64,000 bases of DNA, taken from Sipunculus nudus. Lineage: Eukaryota; Annelida; Sipuncula; Golfingiida; Sipunculidae. Below, piece after piece: positions 20,501-30,100 of this stretch (position 1 is the first letter of the stretch; every line of letters starts with the position of its first letter). The notes below the pieces were generated by a model, which saw nothing but the letters and a program-made list of their open reading frames with translations, did not search any database and was not told the DNA's origin. Location: contig CM049316.1 of NCBI GenBank assembly GCA_026874595.1, positions 69,032,676-69,096,675 of the forward strand, in the 5' to 3' direction. The translations under genes were made by a program, and so were the position numbers.

Positions 20501-22340
20501 TGCAGCACAGTACAGGGTTACCTCTAAAAAAAATGGACAATGGCATAACACGTTGACAGAAACGGAGAAAAAGCTGCAGAGAGAGTTGAAACAAATTGAG
20601 CAGGACATAGCTGCTGTGAGCGCACGGGTAGTGTCACTACCACAGCTCCGCAAGTCGCACCGGAGGAGAATGAATGTCCCTTTAACGCCGCTGACCGAAA
20701 CTGAACCAATAGAGGGCCCTCCTTCAGCGCCCGAAACGGCATCAGTGAGAGAAAACCCGTCCGACGAAGTGAATAACGACCGTCACGAGAACGATCCTTT
20801 GACGCGGGACGAAGCCCGTCGCATATTGACGGAAAAGAATACACCAATGCAGGTGCGCATCGCTACCATTGCTCAGAGGTGCCCGGAGGTGAAAAAATGG
20901 AACACGCGGGTAAGCAAAGCCAAGGACGATTACGCCTCTCATAAGCGCCACCTCGAGGAAATTATTAAACGTTGCATGGGTACTGAGTGCTCTTCGTGCA
21001 CAGAAGCAGCATCGTTTATACAAACGATCGACGAGCTGGAGAGTGATGGGCAATCCCTGCGACGCACAACCAAAAATGTTCTTATGAAAGACTATGGCAT
21101 CCCCGCAGGGATATGGGATGAATTGCGGGTCATCGCAGAGGTGTATGCGATCCCCGACCTGCCGGACACAGAGAAAGTGAGAACGAAACTGCGGGCACAG
21201 TTGGAGAAACTGAGTAAACAGGAAAAGGACGCAGAGAGAAAACAACTGCTGCAGCTCGTGAAAAGCGGTCAACTGGAATACGCGAGAGCCAGAAACGTCG
21301 TACAATCTCTTCTGCCTCTGCAAAAGGACGACGTATCGTTTGGGAAACAGGCGGTGGAAGTGTGGGTCAATAACGTGGTCAAAGACGTCGAAATTGCATT
21401 GTCTGACTATGAGCAATCGTGTCCACCTGGATGCGATGCTCCGCCTGAAAAACTACCGTGTTACATCTGTCTACTTGAGAAACCTGACAGTACCGGCGCT
21501 GAGCTGCAGGAGTTGCTCGGAGTTTGCAAGGACGTTTATAATGCCTCTCACAACGATTCCCGCGAGGACAAGCTGAACAGGTTGATCGCCTGGGCTCGTC
21601 AGCCCGGCACCAAACCTATTCTGAAAGGGTTGCGCTGCTGTTTCAAAAACGTGTGGAACGCCGAAAGCGAGGAATTGGAAAAGCAGATAAATGAACACGT
21701 AAGTCGAGTAGATGAGATGTTCAGAAACGTAGACGCGTCGTACACGTCGGACGAAAGCAACCGTAAGAATGTCACTCTCCTGGAAGAACACATTGAAAAG
21801 GTGAGCCAGGTGAAGAAATCACTTTCGTGGTGTGAGGATAAAGCCGCAGCATGGCTTCAAAAGTTAGGTGGGAATCAGGACCAGCCGTTCGACGTAAAAG
21901 GATGTCGTTCGGACGGCTTGAAGAAGATACTACAGTTACTGAATGCAAAGAACGATAAGGCAAACGCGCTCATAGGAAAGTTGCAAGGCTGGAAAACAGC
22001 CGAGCATGTACAGGCACAAACCGCAAGCAGTCCTGGGCAGTCCTCTACCGTTCGGGGCACAGGTGATGACGAATTGATAGCCAGAACACACGCGGCGCAA
22101 ACTGCTGCGGCAGAAACGGCTGCAGCAGAAACGGCATGGTTGAAAGAAGTGCTGGTCGCCACTGAACAATACAACACCTCATCGGAAAGACACGTGCATG
22201 GATCCAGGCATGCAAGACGTTTCAATTTGAAAATACACGTGATATCGATATGTACAAGAAGGAACTCGATCAGCAGGTGGGAGTACTCGATATACACAAC
22301 AGCACCTTGGACAAACTCAGACGCGGTAACTGCGTGGTAG
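14526..22340 (+). CDS. Giant tegument protein, first frame: OTU-like domain plus C76 deubiquitinase
   Basis: ATG 14526 is the first in the frame; the open frame before it begins at TTG. Residues about 1-130 resemble an OTU cysteine protease, but the catalytic Cys of DGNC is Ser (D33, S36) and the histidine before Y-D is Gly (G122). Residues about 190-1250 are polar and low in complexity, with an alanine/glutamate-rich coiled stretch near 430-470. Residues about 1255-1480 match the herpesvirus large-tegument deubiquitinase (peptidase C76): Cys1280 in QCVPNC, then Asp1404 and His1406 in FDSHSRD. An acidic segment of about 50 residues is repeated (about 19015-19140 and 19205-19350), followed by long coiled coils. 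In herpesviruses this UL36-type protein coats the capsid and removes ubiquitin. The next two frames may continue it. Confidence 0.75.
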   Translation: MARQTGDPTPMSRTEWDEQLQKTGWTRKNVIRDGNSFFRAVAILMNGMHEGQHGRLRQVVRDHTGNNELQEGVEPGNDAVRAMSHKYDCHVNVLRTTGDIRLLTSLARSRKPSITLVHTEGGYDVLIPTSEQAKVQPQSCSPPRAIDMYADEASSLLEDLDKEWARIMHRMQTSASTRQERSGGLDERPITGPLREEQHRRHLPSISANAAGGSADQMCTDEHVTAGGESGEAMSTEETADKTEIRKRRMTSTASRTNAPSRPQSGSVTDDQPVSGSKSKRKKCTKPKTPAQAPQMDTTTTSETQTHSDPAPETRDATTQEAVQKGPEPDPQVLFNEVKNMHAELQPAWSPIKSIRAVSPPAMSQINDETDRNVDDDNAAQQLLGQLTMLGAQIPFSSSNQDETDFDMMTGEMSLAATELARLQAAEAETERAIREAAQATAERAKLEAAIAAAEIELRQSEAGVQQVADGVYQQGGTGQPNRVPGDTADDTRELTLPTETADHIGHQNVYCAEGGIDLNDFLSELFGDGQSNDQGVQTQPADQGASGSVHYQHPFTEDTTFSLPSFDGEDDRKQQDDPVRKTPSDTSNVSSSTGVNTQQRLVTGSSIGQEARGEEGQLSKSDTDETESAVATIIAALEHDERHEEKKVTGDTVNGFVPCPATADGGGTSHHIEQHETDGQESIQERKAHSTDTTVTQDPPFHSDTAQGTPMRQGQEDILQMAMNQCDIFSASDICPDKVPTAPSVTDLGENAGAEHVAPSVSAVPGDTADKDIPFEHPQHVGENEAPEQDANQHLRTVGETATPVAHTGGAEAARRIADGSPDTGACKKETRGRKGHKSVLKPSNQHSTADKQKEALRKTARRLKRNSVRLSTKILQPRVIHPTPVPDFPKRRPRRQLRVAHVDHPYSKPPGSEDEPKCIRKKRLGQRRRASSAQNDRPCQLSSRPADDTVTTPSGSEKAGERPTAEDTAGHAKNAEQTTHEENTSGARGESDQMDTTACEQRETSAEECGEMEGDDSAPSMSGDYPTRVMLCDTFEDIKTREYFQLDKGGMYSVDMTLCRPQTPNPSADHASLLAPRVRDSHTVTGAPFMQTEETQDGQEQDDASSVSLTERIQNMPATFEQSMDDSDASDDTLEQHMDESSECEGNVPISVTTMDESDGTVEDEGGVNDARRVPVNTQGKTVASRGDRPCDTETANEGRGSDKQRDMPRSDRPDETRSSSGGPPRHASQKDTTGKDASNTDACDIPPGHPVITKCVTGSFHQGDHQHFLSFSVGKQCVPNCAVALIRCSIEDPETWTTSTLDDILDAGDQLYYSIKGYPVEDAGYVCLDELPETIDCFSRSFSVVSYMYRSDLINRNDFRNTYRTLRMALCDDKGYLSSILILQDCAIAVMQKGSKYYVFDSHSRDMRGKVTPTGTSVLLGFDILAEAIKHITNLAYTLKVNGYESRLYSITENRVDAPVREQTDPVAPVHSTPRADTPVDTQQSDRVDETREEDVASACNTGADEKMEEQDVAASEQHSGQSGAEEMEDVQGDITREETTEEDVATRPAQEQPDDGAGQPNPASASNTGAEADMEEQDVAAYEQHSGPSETEEMEDVQGDITRDEQTPPRSGEGDPGVDDLNTSTRKKLHIKSQPGKASNNRGRPSKGVTHGKMDEHAASLVKRYEEAVKVYNERRDTLAHFCAICTSKVVGNIEEVEEMKQKLTMLKTKALRARTNIPSLQGVDIPLIVKKKVERKHKINIMPNTAKATKALDKAETEAAKREKKENDQTIADMRAGLLNELRDPSVTYDDVKRNESKYQHVLPITPAEEKDAKSTVEAWMTNMADYIEYALIHIEKKAEESPSMLAEPPRGVPGIFWLHKETDTQVATGRALLEMYRVLRASAVDHNKTLIDMVDQLKAWLENASLQCVHDKIRACLETWYELDASVLDERVDAMLGQIMPQLRLMRLRIRSGTSGDDEKSLRRMKIKITCMQEDLRELLRSVYESAAQYRVTSKKNGQWHNTLTETEKKLQRELKQIEQDIAAVSARVVSLPQLRKSHRRRMNVPLTPLTETEPIEGPPSAPETASVRENPSDEVNNDRHENDPLTRDEARRILTEKNTPMQVRIATIAQRCPEVKKWNTRVSKAKDDYASHKRHLEEIIKRCMGTECSSCTEAASFIQTIDELESDGQSLRRTTKNVLMKDYGIPAGIWDELRVIAEVYAIPDLPDTEKVRTKLRAQLEKLSKQEKDAERKQLLQLVKSGQLEYARARNVVQSLLPLQKDDVSFGKQAVEVWVNNVVKDVEIALSDYEQSCPPGCDAPPEKLPCYICLLEKPDSTGAELQELLGVCKDVYNASHNDSREDKLNRLIAWARQPGTKPILKGLRCCFKNVWNAESEELEKQINEHVSRVDEMFRNVDASYTSDESNRKNVTLLEEHIEKVSQVKKSLSWCEDKAAAWLQKLGGNQDQPFDVKGCRSDGLKKILQLLNAKNDKANALIGKLQGWKTAEHVQAQTASSPGQSSTVRGTGDDELIARTHAAQTAAAETAAAETAWLKEVLVATEQYNTSSERHVHGSRHARRFNLKIHVISICTRRNSISRWEYSIYTTAPWTNSDAVTAW

Positions 22341-25300
22341 ACGGAACGCTGGTCGCCAGCAAGGACACTACTTTTTGGGGAAATAAGGAGAAGGAGCAGA
22401 TCCGTTTTAAAAAAACCGAACCAATCACACGCACACAGATAGAGGAGGCCAAGAGGGTCATGCAGACTAAAAGAAAAGAACTGGAAGCTAAAGAAAAACG
22501 CCAGAGGCGCGAGGAAATCGTGAGAGATCTCACTGCAAGTGGCACTTTCACAGACGTGACAAGCAACCTGGCACAATACATGGACACGATCTATCCGCTC
22601 ACTAAAGAAGAGGTTACGGATCTCTGCTTGCACTGTTCACATTGGACAGACCGTTTGACAGAAGACGTAGAGCGGTTGGCACACGTGTACACAAGCGGAC
22701 TAGACGACGGTGCCTCACAGGATGCTCCACGTTGTATCGCGGATGAAGTCCCGGCCGTTTTCGGATTGCTTGAACACATGTGCTCGGACAACTCAGACAA
22801 GAAACAGCAATATCAACGGAAACGTAAAGAAGCCGAAACTTTGCTTGAAATCTATCAAAACCTTCGGGCAGAGCAGTGCGCGCGTGACACAGACAACGCC
22901 AGCCGCATTCAATTTCTCACAGAACGGGCTTGGAGAGAAACCACCCCGAAGAGGACCAGCAACGTATTGCTCCATTGCATCATTCAGGTTTTCAACGAGT
23001 GGACGGATCAGACCGTGCGAGATTGCACGGAAACCGTACGAGGTTCGGCGTCTGCCATACAGGCCAGTTCAGAGGATATCGAAAGTTTTTCTAAGGACGG
23101 CATGCATCATCTCATTACCACGTGGGACCAAACCGGACTGGACCAAGCGAACAACCAACTGCGCGACTCACAAAAACGACTGAATGACACGCTAAACGCC
23201 CTGACGGCAGCAAAAGCAGCGGCGGGTACCCATTGGAACAAAGGAGACGGTGGTTTCGCGAAAAAACTGAATGCAGCGGACAAAAGCATCAATGCAGCCA
23301 TACACCAGATTCAGCTGCTGAATGTGCGTGCGGAACACCTAAGACAAAAAAACGACATGGATAACAAACACACCGGCTCCGAACACGGCGAACCTGCAGA
23401 CCATGTTACCGAGGCTTATAATAAATTGCTGACCACCGGTTTATCTGAAAAAGCAAATCTGCCCGACACCATACTACAACACGTGAACAGATGTGGGCCA
23501 ACAGATGAGGTTACCCGGATGCTGGATTCGCTCTTCCGACACCTGGCGCGTGTCCTGGAATGTCCCACGCGGCTGCAGGATCAGGTCAGGTTTGGCACAC
23601 AGCTTGGCGTTAAACAGCTTGGGACGAGTGACATTCCTTTAGCTAAACGCCTGTACCGTCTTGTCGACATAGTTGCCGCGAGGACGGGAACCCGAACCAC
23701 GTACAGGCAGGAACTGGAAGCCGGCCATGTCGTCATCAGCGGAATAGAAAGTGCCGGGAATGCAATTAGCCACATGATCACCGATCGACTAAAGCAAAGT
23801 GTCGAGAACCTGTATCCACAAACGCCAGCTTGGACATCTGTGACGGCTAACCTCGACCGCCTTCACAACATGATGGAAATGCACGACATGGAGCACACCA
23901 AGCGCAGTTGTATGGCAGATATGTTCGAAACGAAACTCAAATATGTGGAAACAGCTGCACAGGAAGCTACCACAAACGTGGACAACAGTTTTCAAAGCGT
24001 TAGCTATGCATTGTACAGTTTACGACATATACAAAATGAACTGAACATGTTGAAACAAGAAATAGCCAAGGAGCCAGATAGCGTAAACAAGCAGGAACGG
24101 GTGGGCAAGGCGGAAAAGATGTTGAAACAACGCTACATTTCACACCTGCGTAAGCAGCTAGAGGGTGTGATAAAGGATATACTGAAAGATGCCATACAGG
24201 AAATGCAGGACATCCTGGTGAATTACCACTTGACAGACGAGCACGTACACTACCAATGCATAGCGCGCCGTACATGTAATGTACGCGAACTACTGAACCG
24301 ATGCTACCAACTGCTCCAGGAGAATGCTCACTGGGGCGGCACGGATGGGATGTTTACAACAGGTGGTACAGGTAACAACGTCATGACACTTCTGAAGCAG
24401 CTGAAGCCTGACGATGTAAAATGGTTCGACGGTCTGGTGGGACTTCTGAACAAATCAGTTGATGCCACTTTAGGCAGTACCAAAAACCTCGCGCAGTCCA
24501 TTCGCAGGTGGGCGTTCGAACAGGGTGAAAAGATACTACGTTCTGAAATACCAGTTGACAGCAGGTTGGACCCGACTGAAGATGTGCCCGACTTGCGCGA
24601 ATGGCTAGATAAAGCTGCTCGCATGGGTGAGCGCGTACAGTCTTCGCTCTCCACCGTTTCCTGGATCCTGCAGTCGCAGGAATACCAGTACGTGTACGAT
24701 CTTGTGGCAGGAACCCTCACAGCATTTCAAACGTTAGCGTTGCAAATCACTGGATCCAGCTATCAAACGGCCCTTAAGTACGCGGATAATTTTAAACAGA
24801 GTGTGCATGCTATTGTAGACCGAATCCGGAACGACATATCAAGCGGGCACCAGTTGATCGTTGCAGAATCGGCTTTATTCCAAGGGCAGCCCTGTGACGA
24901 TGTGACAGTGGCGGGAAAAGGTATTTCCGTTAACCTGCATAACATCATACGACATACAGGTGAACTACAGGACATCTTACAGGACGCTATGACCATAATA
25001 TACAGTTTCCGATACGCTCATACGTGGCTCATTCAAACTGTGTATCCTTCGTGGAATAGGACACAGTCTGCCATTCAGGATTCCCTGCAACGTCTGCAAA
25101 ATGAAGTAAGCACCTATATACCCCAATATATACTCGACGCATGGATCAAGCAGCTGGACGATAAAAGCAGCCAGTTGTTCTTGGATTGGTTGCAGGCAAA
25201 GATACATACAGAAACGCAAGTGTCAACTCACCTGCATACCTGTTATGGCACGAGGAATTTCATGCACGAATCAGCAAACACACAACAACAAATTATACAA

Positions 25301-27157
25301 CTGACAAAACGAGCTGTTGACAAAGAACATGATCGGCGGACCACGCTGATAGAAAACAACGTGTCAGCATGCAAAGAATTCCTGCAACGTAAAGTAAATG
25401 AGCAAAACAGGAATCCGGATACTGACGGTTTGCGTAATGGCATAAAGACGCTTATCGATAAATGTATCCGAACAGTTGAAAGACACTGTGAACATGGCAA
25501 GTTGATCATACAATGCATTTTAACATCCTGTAAGTGGTACGAACACATATGCAACAGGTATATGGACGACACTCGTGCGCTAATGGGGAAGAAGTACACA
25601 GAGGAAATGTCGCATTCTCAAACAGACAACATGCGCAGCGTACCAGACATCATGTCTTGTGTCGTAGAACAGTTAGCTGCGGATATAGAGGAAGATGTCA
25701 CGCAGCGAATGTTGATACTCGCCGACAAACTACATCTCGACCTCATCTCCTTACATACTGAACAGATGACGTATCACGCGAACGCGTTATCGGTGCATCA
25801 CACTCTCGGATGTTTAGCAAGCCTTATGGTCTTCAGTCTGTTTGACATGCAGCAGCAACAGCTGCACGACTATACACACGTAGAGGGGCGTCTCACCGAA
25901 TGTAGACGTTCTGTTCAACAAGCTGTGCAGATGTCAGTGGCAATTATGGAATATACGGAACAAAACCTGCGCAACCTTTTACAACATGATTCCATCCCCT
26001 ACGGAACTGTAGGTTCGTATAAGGCGGATGTGCAAAACAAAAGGGAAGAACTATCCCGTATGATGATGGAAACGGAAGATGCTTTCAGCAGGTTGCAACA
26101 CACATGGCCATCAACCACAGAAATTCGTATCAACATAACCGAAAACGTCAGTCTGCAAGTGTTAAACGAGGTATATAACACGTGTAAAACGAGGATCGAT
26201 GCATACCAAGCGTTTTTGGAATTGATACAAAGGGCGACGCATCTTGACACACCAGACGAAAGACGAGAGTGTGAAGAATCGTGGTGGTGTGACGGTATGG
26301 TCGTCAGAGAACGTTTGATGACCGCGTTTGTTCGGCACGTGTCACATGACGACACAGACGACAAAGAAAACCTGAAACGCGTGCGCGTCTGGCTGGATAA
26401 CATCCCTAAGGTGTACAAATGTACACTTTCCCAAAAGGATGTCAGGCAGTTGCACCAAGAAAAAACACATAACATTTATAAAAAGAGCCAGAAAGAGAAC
26501 AATTGGGGCTCTTGTGTAGAATACGATAGCCGGGCGGAATGCGACCTCCTGTTCAAACAAGTTATCTCATACCAGTCTGGAACAGGTATAATGCTCCATC
26601 CCTTCCCTGACGCATTAAGGCAACTCTGTTCCGCCTGGTTGGCAAGAGTAAACTGTCAAATGGATCAACAAGCCCCAATGCTCACAGTGTTAAAGAAAAA
26701 CAATATCACGGTAGGTTACGAAACGTGGAATTCAACGCGTGTGATAATGGACGTTTGTGTGTTAGGTTACACGTACCCATCTGACCCGGGCGGTTGGTTA
26801 CCAGAAGAGTGTTTAAACCACATGGTGCACGTTGTGCTGCGAACTCAACCCTCCCCGTTACAGGAACGTGTGTTAGTGCAGGCACATTTGAGCTTGCATG
26901 TGTGCATGCAGGAGGTCACGCACGGCAACGTTGACAACCCACGTTCACATTACAGCTTTGCTCACATTGACGACGTGTACGCAACCAAACCGCCCGGTGT
27001 TCCTTTGGTTGCTGTTGTGGCAAATTCCACAAGTTTAGGTTTCACGCGACTAATGCGGAAACCCGAGCCAAATCGAGTTCTAGCCTTTACGAAATTATCG
27101 GACCCGTCTCTGCGTGGATGCATATCCGAGAACAGTCTGATGGCCACAACGAATTAG
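22250..27157 (+). CDS. Giant tegument protein, second frame (coiled-coil region)
   Basis: A 1635-residue frame in the -1 phase relative to the preceding one and overlapping it by 91 bases. This frame is open from 22166, so any joining point lies in 22166-22340. It opens with a charged coiled coil that carries on the character of the previous frame, and is mainly alpha-helical throughout, without membrane segments or enzyme motifs. The last 250 residues look more globular. It may be a separate gene starting at ATG 22250, or the middle of one very long tegument protein whose frame is broken by a sequence error or a true indel. I saw no in-phase slippery heptamer. Confidence 0.6.
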   Translation: MYKKELDQQVGVLDIHNSTLDKLRRGNCVVDGTLVASKDTTFWGNKEKEQIRFKKTEPITRTQIEEAKRVMQTKRKELEAKEKRQRREEIVRDLTASGTFTDVTSNLAQYMDTIYPLTKEEVTDLCLHCSHWTDRLTEDVERLAHVYTSGLDDGASQDAPRCIADEVPAVFGLLEHMCSDNSDKKQQYQRKRKEAETLLEIYQNLRAEQCARDTDNASRIQFLTERAWRETTPKRTSNVLLHCIIQVFNEWTDQTVRDCTETVRGSASAIQASSEDIESFSKDGMHHLITTWDQTGLDQANNQLRDSQKRLNDTLNALTAAKAAAGTHWNKGDGGFAKKLNAADKSINAAIHQIQLLNVRAEHLRQKNDMDNKHTGSEHGEPADHVTEAYNKLLTTGLSEKANLPDTILQHVNRCGPTDEVTRMLDSLFRHLARVLECPTRLQDQVRFGTQLGVKQLGTSDIPLAKRLYRLVDIVAARTGTRTTYRQELEAGHVVISGIESAGNAISHMITDRLKQSVENLYPQTPAWTSVTANLDRLHNMMEMHDMEHTKRSCMADMFETKLKYVETAAQEATTNVDNSFQSVSYALYSLRHIQNELNMLKQEIAKEPDSVNKQERVGKAEKMLKQRYISHLRKQLEGVIKDILKDAIQEMQDILVNYHLTDEHVHYQCIARRTCNVRELLNRCYQLLQENAHWGGTDGMFTTGGTGNNVMTLLKQLKPDDVKWFDGLVGLLNKSVDATLGSTKNLAQSIRRWAFEQGEKILRSEIPVDSRLDPTEDVPDLREWLDKAARMGERVQSSLSTVSWILQSQEYQYVYDLVAGTLTAFQTLALQITGSSYQTALKYADNFKQSVHAIVDRIRNDISSGHQLIVAESALFQGQPCDDVTVAGKGISVNLHNIIRHTGELQDILQDAMTIIYSFRYAHTWLIQTVYPSWNRTQSAIQDSLQRLQNEVSTYIPQYILDAWIKQLDDKSSQLFLDWLQAKIHTETQVSTHLHTCYGTRNFMHESANTQQQIIQLTKRAVDKEHDRRTTLIENNVSACKEFLQRKVNEQNRNPDTDGLRNGIKTLIDKCIRTVERHCEHGKLIIQCILTSCKWYEHICNRYMDDTRALMGKKYTEEMSHSQTDNMRSVPDIMSCVVEQLAADIEEDVTQRMLILADKLHLDLISLHTEQMTYHANALSVHHTLGCLASLMVFSLFDMQQQQLHDYTHVEGRLTECRRSVQQAVQMSVAIMEYTEQNLRNLLQHDSIPYGTVGSYKADVQNKREELSRMMMETEDAFSRLQHTWPSTTEIRINITENVSLQVLNEVYNTCKTRIDAYQAFLELIQRATHLDTPDERRECEESWWCDGMVVRERLMTAFVRHVSHDDTDDKENLKRVRVWLDNIPKVYKCTLSQKDVRQLHQEKTHNIYKKSQKENNWGSCVEYDSRAECDLLFKQVISYQSGTGIMLHPFPDALRQLCSAWLARVNCQMDQQAPMLTVLKKNNITVGYETWNSTRVIMDVCVLGYTYPSDPGGWLPEECLNHMVHVVLRTQPSPLQERVLVQAHLSLHVCMQEVTHGNVDNPRSHYSFAHIDDVYATKPPGVPLVAVVANSTSLGFTRLMRKPEPNRVLAFTKLSDPSLRGCISENSLMATTN

Positions 27158-30100
27158 ACGCCGCAGCAGACCACATGTCCGTAGTGCGTCCATTATTGTC
27201 AGAAGACACTGTTATGTTTCTGAATGACCCAAGTACTTTCCAAACGCAATGTACTATATTTCAACAGTTTTTCAAGGCACGCGGAGAACACGATATCGCT
27301 TTGAGTACTAGAGAGGGTGCGCGTTACGAAGGGAACTGGTTGTTCACATGTACAAACGAAAACGACTGTTACACAGTGCCGCAATGTGACATGGACACAA
27401 TATTTTGTTGCACGACAGGGTTAGCGCAAGCCGCCGGACGACAGGACAATTCGTCAGAACACATCACAGTGGAAGCCGCCTTGCCGTTCAGTCGTGAACC
27501 CCTGGATCGTATTACGACAAAACAAACTGTTTCCGTCACGGACCTAATTCCGAACGATGGCACCAGTAACACATCTGGTTTATACAAGGTCGCGCGGCAC
27601 GTGTTCAGGGTACTCGAATGCGTATATCCGTTTATCACGCGACAAACATTGGAAGCATTGAAGGCTGAGCATGGACGTCAGACAGGTGTTGAGACGCGGT
27701 CAGATGGCGTCAAGGGATGGTGGATCAGCTCACAAAAAGCCCAGGAGACATGGCACTGCCTGTGGGTGTACGGGATCAGGTTCTGTCTGGCCATGAAAAA
27801 AGTGAATTCCGCCAGGGCAATAAACGGTGAGCAAGACGTCGGGCCCTGGGGCGAATTGCCGACCTTTTTTAACGTGTGTGGGAGACCCGTCTACAATTTG
27901 AAAGACAAAGATCTCTTTCAATGGGTCAGGATGACGGACAGCATCATTTCGGACACGGGACGGACCTCACACCTTTTCTGGTTGGCAACATGTACGGCAG
28001 CTGTCTTCGCGTTTTGCGGCTCCAATGTGCACTGGGGCCTGAAAGCCTTGCTCGGTAAAACAGGCCTCCACCACAACGTTCTGAGCAAGGATATACCGAC
28101 GCGATGGTCAACAAACAATCAGCCACGATGGGACGACCGTTTGTGCTTGCGTGTTGCCGAAACGCTAAGAGGCTTTATGGCTTATGCAGTGACAGCCGGA
28201 CGTATGATCGACTCCGAAGTCTTGGAAACACTGTGGGCACAACACGGCCACGGTGTCGGGTCAGTTTGGGACCACATCTTGGAAGAATACACGCACTTGC
28301 CAACGAGATGTGGAAATGAAAACAATGGTTTTCAATTCGAAGAAAGAGAGGTAGCAATGCATGAAGCAGCAGATATGCAGCGGAGTGTCCTTCAACACGT
28401 GTACGGGTTGGACAAGCCGGAAGAATACGTACAGGATGGCTCCAACGTGCGAGCGTATGATGTATCGTGGCCATGCTCGGGTATGAAAAGCAAGGCACAA
28501 GGTTGGTGCCGATTTGACGTCATCCTCTTTTCGCTCGTCACGGGTATACCATTGGCCACGTGTTACGACACCGTGGCCGGCAGCAAAATACCTTTTCATC
28601 GCGAATGGACCAATTCCACGTACAACCCAAACGTGGATAGAATCATCGATCCGGCTTCTGCTTACCCTGACCCTCTCACGGCGGACACCTGCCCAACAGA
28701 TATACTCCGGTACTTCTTCTCTTTCGACCAAAGCGCCCTGCCCTTGTTTGCTGCACTTCCGAGGTCGTCCGCGTCTAGCAGCACTCACGTCCCAGTCAAC
28801 AAGTACCTGGATGGTTTGAGGGGTTCGACGTTCATTCCTATAATAAGCGTGCAGATACTTACAGACGGTCTCAACACGGACGGTGGTGAGCGGTTCCTGC
28901 CGACGGGGTACGCTGTGGCAAACGAACACAACGAGAAAGTAAACCAACTGTCGTTTACGTATGGCGAAAGGATATGCGGTCCCGTTGAAGTTGAACGGGG
29001 TTGGTTTCGAAGGGTTTACAGAGTCCGCACAACAAAGGCGAGCGATGACGCGGGACTCATCCCTTGGTGTGATCGCGGTCACCTGGAGTGTGTTTCGTCG
29101 GACCAGCACCCAGAATTCCCGTTGCAGATGTACACAAACGAAGAAGTTGCAAGGCCCAACGACAATGAATCACAGTTTCGTGTCGACGAACTCTCAGATA
29201 CAGAACTACAAAATCTAAATGTACAGCAACACCATATGACACAGGGACACACAGGGTCAGAAGATGACGGCGTGTCTCTGTTTCACGAGATACAACAGAC
29301 GGAGGAGTTGCTGAATAGCAACTCGCGTGATATATCTCCGTTACCTGTCTCACAAACCGCAAGTGATATATCATGCGCAAATATACAATCAAAGTCAGAC
29401 GATGACGTACAAGAACACCTGCCTCACAGGAAACAACATCGTAGTTACGAATTGTGTGATGACGTAACAATACATGGTAAGATGGGCTCCGGTCCATATG
29501 CACAACAAAGGGCAGGCATATCTAGGGAAATAACAGAGTCATTTGCTAACATGAGTATAGGAGACATTCGCACTCTATCAGGTACTGCGGAAACACAGAA
29601 TGTATCATCGGATACATATGAGACGGGTGACAGGCAACGATTGAAGAGCCATTCACAGCCAAACCGTCCGTTAATTCATAAATCTAAACACCCAAATACC
29701 AGACGGCGTGAAAAAGGGTTGCGTCTAAAAGATACACAATCCCACGACAACAACATTCCTAACAGAACAAATATACCCGCCAAACCAACCATACATGTAT
29801 CCATGTTGACCGATCCCGTCCAAACTGCGCTACAACACATATCTCCATACACAAAGGTCTCTACAGAATCAAAAGTGATTGCGCCACAATATGGAGCCCC
29901 TAAAACAAAAGTACCTACAGAAACAGGTGTTACTGAGCCACAGTACAGAGCTCCTTACGCAAACGTTTCTACAAAATCAGATGTTACACAATCACAGGAA
30001 TCCGATACGTTATTGGGGATAAGCATCCACACGTCTGATGCCCGGGACACCTCATACGTGAAGGATGCAACAGGTGCACGTGAAGACCATCGCAAAAATG

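Noticed and set aside
22166-22340. Programmed -1 ribosomal frameshift
   Set aside because: No in-phase slippery heptamer was seen here or at 26971-27157; an indel or separate genes is simpler.
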